Shown here: positions 59,799 through 64,000 of the stretch, in pieces | Layout: each line of letters begins with the position of its first letter | Position numbering within the stretch: the first letter of the stretch is position 1 | NCBI RefSeq assembly: GCF_024346675.1 | Contig: NZ_AP024850.1 | Span: 1 to 64,000, forward strand | Length of the DNA stretch: 64,000 nucleotides | Direction: 5' to 3' | From: Photobacterium sanguinicancri | GTDB taxonomy: Bacteria; Pseudomonadota; Gammaproteobacteria; Enterobacterales; Vibrionaceae | Notes under the pieces: model-generated | The model's database searches: none | The model's input: only the letters and a program-made list of their open reading frames with translations | What the model was told of the DNA's origin: nothing | Program-made: the position numbers and the translations under genes

Positions 59799-60020
59799 TT
59801 TGGTTCCTTTGATTAATGCTTATATTTTAATTAGTTATTATTTGAATTGGATGATTGTTAATCATATCAATTGCATGTTTATATCAATTAGGCTTTGAAG
59901 CAAGATCACGTAATATAGACCGTGACATTGGTAACAAAAAAATGCATATATATGGATCAGACGTTGTGTGAATTCAAAAAAGTAACGTAGTTTGATTAAT
60001 TAGTTATTGAAACTACGTGC

Positions 60021-60048
60021 ATAAAAAAGCCAGCATAAATGCTGGCTT
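60021..60048 (-). terminator. Intrinsic terminator of yjiH
   Basis: A perfect nine-base stem AAGCCAGCA / TGCTGGCTT with a TAAA loop and an A run on the left, reading as T residues on the minus strand. Confidence 0.9.
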
Positions 60049-60080
60049 CTGATGTTTGAATTTGTGATTGAAGTGGGAGC

Positions 60081-61448
60081 TTAGAAAATGATGTGTGCCA
60101 TCAAAGCGATAACCGGCAAGGTTACTAGGGTACGTAAAATGAAAATCACAAATAGCTCCCATGGTTTCACTGGGATTTTACTGCCAATCAGTAGCGCACC
60201 AATTTCAGACATGTAAATCAGCTGAGTAACCGACATTGCTGCAATCACAAAGCGGGTTAAGTCACTCTCAATGCTGGCTGCCAAAATTGAAGGCAAGAAC
60301 ATGTCAGCAAAGCCGACGACAATGGTTTTCGATGCTGCAGCGGCTTCTGGAATATGTAGCAGCTCCAGTAGCGGAATAAATGGCATACCTAGATAGTTAA
60401 ATACTGGAGTATTCTCTGCAATAACAAGGGCAACTGTACCAATCGCCATGACAACGGGTAGCACTCCAAAGACCATGTCCATGGCATTTTTAATACCATC
60501 AATAACCACTTTACGCATGCTCGTCACTTGGCTGGCTTTCAGTAAGCCTTGTTCTAAGCCAAAGCGGATCGCCGTGCTGCCTTCTGGAATGGCTTCGTGG
60601 TCGACAAGATCGGTTGAGCCATCGATGTATTGGTTTCTTTTCCAAGAAAGCGGCGGTAAACGCGGCACGATAACAGCAGCGGCAAAACCGGCCAAACATA
60701 CAGTGAGGTAGAACGGGGCAAACAGGTGCTCAAGGTTTACTTGGGCAATCACAACCAAACTGAAAGTAATAGAAACAGCGGTGAAGGTGGTACCGATAAC
60801 GGCGGCTTCGCGTTCGGTGTAAATTTTATCTTCGTACTGCTTGCTGGTCATTAGTACGCCAACGCTGCCGTCGCCAAGCCATGATGCAATGCAGTTAACC
60901 GCTGAACGACCTGGTAGACCAAAGATCGGGCGCATCACTTTTGCGAACAAAGCGCCAAAGAACTCCAGTAAGCCAAAATTTAGCAGCAGTGGTAGCAGCA
61001 GGCCTGCAAAGATAAAGACAGAGAATAGTACAGGTAGTAGATCATGTAAGACCAAGCCGCCTGTCGCGCCGTCATAAATCATGGCTGGGCCGACTTCAAA
61101 GTAAGTCATGACCACAAAAATAGCGCCAAGCTGCTGTACCACAAACCACGCAAGGGAAGGGTTCAATAAACCACTCAAAAAATTGTTGTCTAAAATAGCG
61201 CGTGGTTTAACGATTTTTGTTGCGATGGTCGCGAGTGCGGTTGCTGTGATTGATACAGTCACAACTGTGGTTAACATGCCTTCAAACAGGGCTTGTACCG
61301 ACTTAGCAAGCACTGCAATAGGAATGGTGATGCTGTCTTGGTAATTGATGGGCGCCATAAACAAGAAAACCCCCAGTAGAGAAGGGATCAGGAACATCAG
61401 CCAGTTTGCTGTGGTGGGGTTCTTTAGATTGATTGTCTGTTCTTGCAT
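60081..61448 (-). CDS. yjiH: YjiH-family inner-membrane protein (nucleoside-recognition/GATE domain)
   Basis: The 455-residue protein has about ten hydrophobic helices and resembles the YjiH family. It carries GATE/nucleoside-recognition-type segments in both halves (PGRSAVNCIASWLGDGSVGVLMTS near residue 180 and VVGFADMFLPSILAASIESDLTRFVIAAMSVTQLIYMSEIG near residues 370-410, shown here only as family landmarks in VVGFADMFLPS). Such proteins are predicted transporters; the substrate is unproven. The gene is monocistronic with its own terminator. Confidence 0.78.
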   Translation of the reverse strand: MQEQTINLKNPTTANWLMFLIPSLLGVFLFMAPINYQDSITIPIAVLAKSVQALFEGMLTTVVTVSITATALATIATKIVKPRAILDNNFLSGLLNPSLAWFVVQQLGAIFVVMTYFEVGPAMIYDGATGGLVLHDLLPVLFSVFIFAGLLLPLLLNFGLLEFFGALFAKVMRPIFGLPGRSAVNCIASWLGDGSVGVLMTSKQYEDKIYTEREAAVIGTTFTAVSITFSLVVIAQVNLEHLFAPFYLTVCLAGFAAAVIVPRLPPLSWKRNQYIDGSTDLVDHEAIPEGSTAIRFGLEQGLLKASQVTSMRKVVIDGIKNAMDMVFGVLPVVMAIGTVALVIAENTPVFNYLGMPFIPLLELLHIPEAAAASKTIVVGFADMFLPSILAASIESDLTRFVIAAMSVTQLIYMSEIGALLIGSKIPVKPWELFVIFILRTLVTLPVIALMAHIIF

Positions 61449-61801
61449 ACAACATCCGAATTTATTGTTGGTTGGAAAATTTATCTAATCAACTTAACGC
61501 ATAACCATTCACTGATATATCGTAAATAGTTAGACGAATATTACATAGAATTGCGTGTTGATGGAATACTAAATCGGATAATTTGCTTTTTTATGCGTGA
61601 TTGTGTCGACTGTGACGCCTTGCAAGCGTAATTATTCAGTTAGATTTTAGGCCAAAAGGAGAATTAAAAAACAAGCCTGTATTCAATGTAAATTAATGCT
61701 TTTACTCTATAGTATTGATAGATATATATTTACGTCATTTTGACCGATATAATCCCCGCGCATTTGCGCTTTCAATAAAAAATGATAATTAAATAGGGAT
61801 T
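61449..61801. other. Divergent intergenic region yjiH / TraF-like gene
   Basis: There is no gene. It must hold both divergent promoters. A TATAAT at 61748-61753 is a possible -10 for the rightward gene, but I see no convincing -35. Confidence 0.5.
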
Positions 61802-62965
61802 ATGAATATTAATCGTAGTGGTATCTCATTAATGGTTGCGGCAGCTTTGCCGTTGGTATCTTTTTCGTCTGCAGCTTACACAGGTATGGATGCACGTGGC
61901 GGAGCTATGGGTGGTACGGGTGTTGCGTCTGCCAGTTATTTAACTGCTGCGTTTTACAACCCAGCGATGGCAACAAATTATAAAAGCAATGATGACTTTG
62001 GTATGTTGCTACCAAGCATCAATGTCAGCGCACATGATGCTGATGACATGATGACCAAACTAGATGATTTCCAAAACTTGAATGATCGTTTGGAAAACGA
62101 TCCAAGTGTACGTGGTGAGTGGGAAGATGCGTTGCGTGCATTGGATAACGGCCAAATAGCAGCAGAAACCAAAGTCGGTATGGTGGTTTCTATCCCTAAC
62201 CGCTTTGTGAGTGCTAGCCTATTTGCGAAAGCAAGTGTTGCGGCGTTTGCGGTTACCGAGGTGGCTGATAGTGACTTTGATAAAGATTCTAATCCAAATG
62301 ACCTAGATTCGATGGCAACAGGTCTTGCGGGTGGTACGGTTGATTTGGGTGTGACACTAGCGAAATCTTTTGAGCTTAGTGCTTACGGTAAACGTTTCTC
62401 TGTGGGGGTATCGCCTAAATTCCAAACGCTGGTTGCGCTAAACATGATGGAAAGCGTGAGTACCTTTGATTTTGAGATTGATGATCCAGAGCAAAGCTCG
62501 GCATTCAATATGGATTTGGGTGTGTCTTACCAGCCAGTTGAAAATGTGACGATTGGTTTTTCTGCGATGAACCTTATCTCGCAAGAGCTAGAAACCAATA
62601 AAATCATCGGTGATGCTGGCGAAAGCTACAGCGCGACCTTCATGGTTGAGCCACAGTACAAGCTAGGTGCCGCTTATGCCAATGGTTGGTTTACTGTGGC
62701 GGCAGATGTTGATCTAAATAAACAACAATCCTTTAAGCAGTTTGATTACAGCACACAGTTTGCAAAGCTGGGTGTTGAGCTAGATGCATGGCAATGGGCG
62801 CAGTTGCGTGCAGGTTACAGCCACAGCATGACAGATCACGCTGAGAGCTTAATGACGGCTGGTATTGGTTTCACACCGTTTGGCGCATTTGGTTTCGACC
62901 TAGCGGGTCAGTTCGGTCAAGACAATAACTACGGTGTATCTGCGCAGTTAGTGTTTACACTATAA
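61802..62965 (+). CDS. TraF-like outer-membrane protein
   Basis: The 387-residue precursor has a signal peptide (cut near SSA-AYTG). It then has the start MDARGGAMGGTGVASASYLTA, shown here as GGAMGGTGVA and FYNPAMA, which is typical of the family often named conjugal transfer protein TraF in marine gammaproteobacteria. Despite the name, the pattern of strands and the final phenylalanine-rich strand (SAQLVFTL) indicate an outer-membrane beta-barrel similar to FadL/PorV proteins. No conjugation genes are nearby, so a transfer role is unlikely. It is monocistronic with a strong terminator. Confidence 0.8.
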   Translation: MNINRSGISLMVAAALPLVSFSSAAYTGMDARGGAMGGTGVASASYLTAAFYNPAMATNYKSNDDFGMLLPSINVSAHDADDMMTKLDDFQNLNDRLENDPSVRGEWEDALRALDNGQIAAETKVGMVVSIPNRFVSASLFAKASVAAFAVTEVADSDFDKDSNPNDLDSMATGLAGGTVDLGVTLAKSFELSAYGKRFSVGVSPKFQTLVALNMMESVSTFDFEIDDPEQSSAFNMDLGVSYQPVENVTIGFSAMNLISQELETNKIIGDAGESYSATFMVEPQYKLGAAYANGWFTVAADVDLNKQQSFKQFDYSTQFAKLGVELDAWQWAQLRAGYSHSMTDHAESLMTAGIGFTPFGAFGFDLAGQFGQDNNYGVSAQLVFTL

Positions 62966-62989
62966 GCCACTGACTTCAGTTGATGCATT

Positions 62990-63024
62990 AAAAAAGGGAA
63001 GCTAACTGCTTCCCTTTTTTTTTC
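62990..63024 (+). terminator. Intrinsic terminator of the TraF-like gene
   Basis: The stem AAAAGGGAAGC / GCTTCCCTTTT with a five-base loop is followed by nine T residues; the A flank lets it also act on gor. Confidence 0.92.
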
Positions 63025-63067
63025 TCAAATCTTGTTATCTCGAATCTTGTTATCTCGAATTTTATTG
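63023..63067. repeat. Three tandem 15-base repeats
   Basis: TCTCAAATCTTGTTA, TCTCGAATCTTGTTA and TCTCGAATTTTATTG follow each other directly between the terminator and gor. Confidence 0.8.
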
Positions 63068-63086
63068 TCTTAAATTCAGAGTGCGA

Positions 63087-64000
63087 CTAGCGCATAGTCA
63101 CGAACTCTTCCGAGCCTGTTGGGTGAATTGCCACCACTGAATCGAAGTCTGCTTTGGTAGCGCCCATTTTGATGGCAACGCCAAAGCCTTGGATCATTTC
63201 ATCAACGGTAAAGCCGATACCGTGAAGACCCACGACAGTTTCTTCTGGGCCTGCACACACTAGCTTCATCTTACAAGGCTGACGGTGCGCAGTAACGGCA
63301 GTGTACATCGCGGTGAAGCCTGATTTGTACACTTTCACATTGTCTTCGCCGTATTGTGCAATCGCTTCTGGTTCAGTCAGACCGATAGTACCAATTGGCG
63401 GGTGGCTAAATACCACGGTTGGGACTAGCTTGTAGTCCATCTTCGCGTTGGTTTTACCGTTGAATAGACGCTCAGATAACTGACGACCCGCTTTAACCGC
63501 GACAGGTGTTAGCTCGATACCGCCTTCCATGATATCGCCCACACAGTAAATGCCAGCTACATTGGTTTGTTGGTATTCATCTACTTTGATGTAGCCACGG
63601 TCGTTGGTTTCAACACCAGTTGCCGCAAGGTTGATCTTGTCTGTGGTTGGGTGACGACCAATCGCCCAGATGATTAAATCTGTGTTGTGTGATTCACCAT
63701 TTTCAAAGTGCATGGTGAAGGTGCCATCTGCTTCTTTAACCACTTCTTTGGGAATTGAGTGGGTGTGCAAGGTTGGGCCTTCTGCATCCATCACTTCAAC
63801 CAGAGTTTCTACGATCAGTGGATCGAAGCTACGCAGTGGCGATTCTTTACGTACGAACAGGTGAGTATCTGTGCCTAGTGCGCTCAGTACGCCTGCAATT
63901 TCTACTGCAATGTAGCCAGCACCAATAACGGCTGTACGTTTTGGTTGCTCGGTTAGCTCAAAGAAACCGTTTGAATCGATACCGTGGTCGGCACCAGGAA
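63087..64000 (-). CDS. gor: Glutathione reductase Gor (N-terminal part outside window)
   Basis: Gor reduces oxidised glutathione with NADPH. The reading frame runs past the window edge, so about 304 C-terminal residues are visible. It includes the second Rossmann motif of the NADPH domain ([20 protein letters not shown]), the FAD-binding [20 protein letters not shown] segment, and the dimer-interface domain ending with the catalytic [12 protein letters not shown], where the histidine and glutamate assist the active-site thiols. The N-terminal FAD motif and redox-active cysteines lie outside the window. The M at 63794 is internal, not the start. Confidence 0.95.
   Translation of the reverse strand, partial: PGADHGIDSNGFFELTEQPKRTAVIGAGYIAVEIAGVLSALGTDTHLFVRKESPLRSFDPLIVETLVEVMDAEGPTLHTHSIPKEVVKEADGTFTMHFENGESHNTDLIIWAIGRHPTTDKINLAATGVETNDRGYIKVDEYQQTNVAGIYCVGDIMEGGIELTPVAVKAGRQLSERLFNGKTNAKMDYKLVPTVVFSHPPIGTIGLTEPEAIAQYGEDNVKVYKSGFTAMYTAVTAHRQPCKMKLVCAGPEETVVGLHGIGFTVDEMIQGFGVAIKMGATKADFDSVVAIHPTGSEEFVTMR

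Noticed and set aside
61802..62965. Evidence of a conjugative element from the TraF-like protein
   Set aside because: The family name is historical; there are no other transfer genes, and the protein looks like a chromosomal outer-membrane barrel.
63792..63794. ATG at 63794 as the start of gor
   Set aside because: The frame stays open to the window edge and encodes the NADPH-binding region of glutathione reductase.

Overview
The window is a chromosomal segment close to the replication origin of a Vibrionaceae bacterium, most likely a Photobacterium. The evidence is the dnaA-dnaN-recF-gyrB-ibpA-avtA-glyS-glyQ order, the 16S rRNA sequence, the ilvY/ilvC-ubiK-vexRAB-rep-cytochrome c5 order known from Vibrio, and an E. 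coli-like hemG-rRNA operon junction. The genus is judged from memory of the 16S and is less certain than the family. I see no prophage, insertion sequence, CRISPR array or transferred island; nearly all protein genes are core genes.

Layout: 1-5.6 kb holds the replication genes (dnaA truncated by the window edge, dnaN, recF, gyrB). 5.7-11.1 kb holds a heat-shock gene (ibpA) with a sigma-32 promoter and probable ROSE thermosensor, then avtA and glyQS on the minus strand. 11.3-16.2 kb holds an OmpA-like lipoprotein, a manganese exporter behind a yybP-ykoY riboswitch, tusA, two small membrane proteins, a LysR regulator and acuI. Four parS-like sites lie between 3.1 and 13.0 kb. 16.4-22.9 kb holds fadBA, yigZ, trkH and hemG. 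22.9-34.6 kb holds two tandem rRNA operons with different spacer tRNAs (Ile-Ala; Glu-Lys-Val) and a distal tRNA-Asp followed by a decayed tRNA copy. 34.7-46.5 kb holds an AdoHcy-hydrolase-like gene behind ilvY, ilvC, ubiK, the vexRAB efflux operon, rep and cytochrome c5. 46.8-47.7 kb is a tRNA cluster (Arg-His-Pro-His-Pro) followed by two decayed tRNA-Pro/terminator repeats. 48.2-53.7 kb is a peptide ABC transporter. 53.9-63.0 kb is an envelope block: a probable outer-membrane protein, two paralogous lipoproteins, a YjiH-type membrane protein and a TraF-like outer-membrane protein. The window ends inside gor (glutathione reductase).

How it works together: the left half combines origin-proximal replication and segregation functions with high-dosage rRNA genes. 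RNA-level control is prominent (ROSE thermosensor, manganese riboswitch, boxA antitermination, an intra-operon terminator). The most unusual content is a set of tRNA-3'-half-plus-terminator units directly downstream of two separate tRNA clusters. The units share an insert that neither parent tRNA has, so they may be a family of tRNA-derived small RNAs or repeats.
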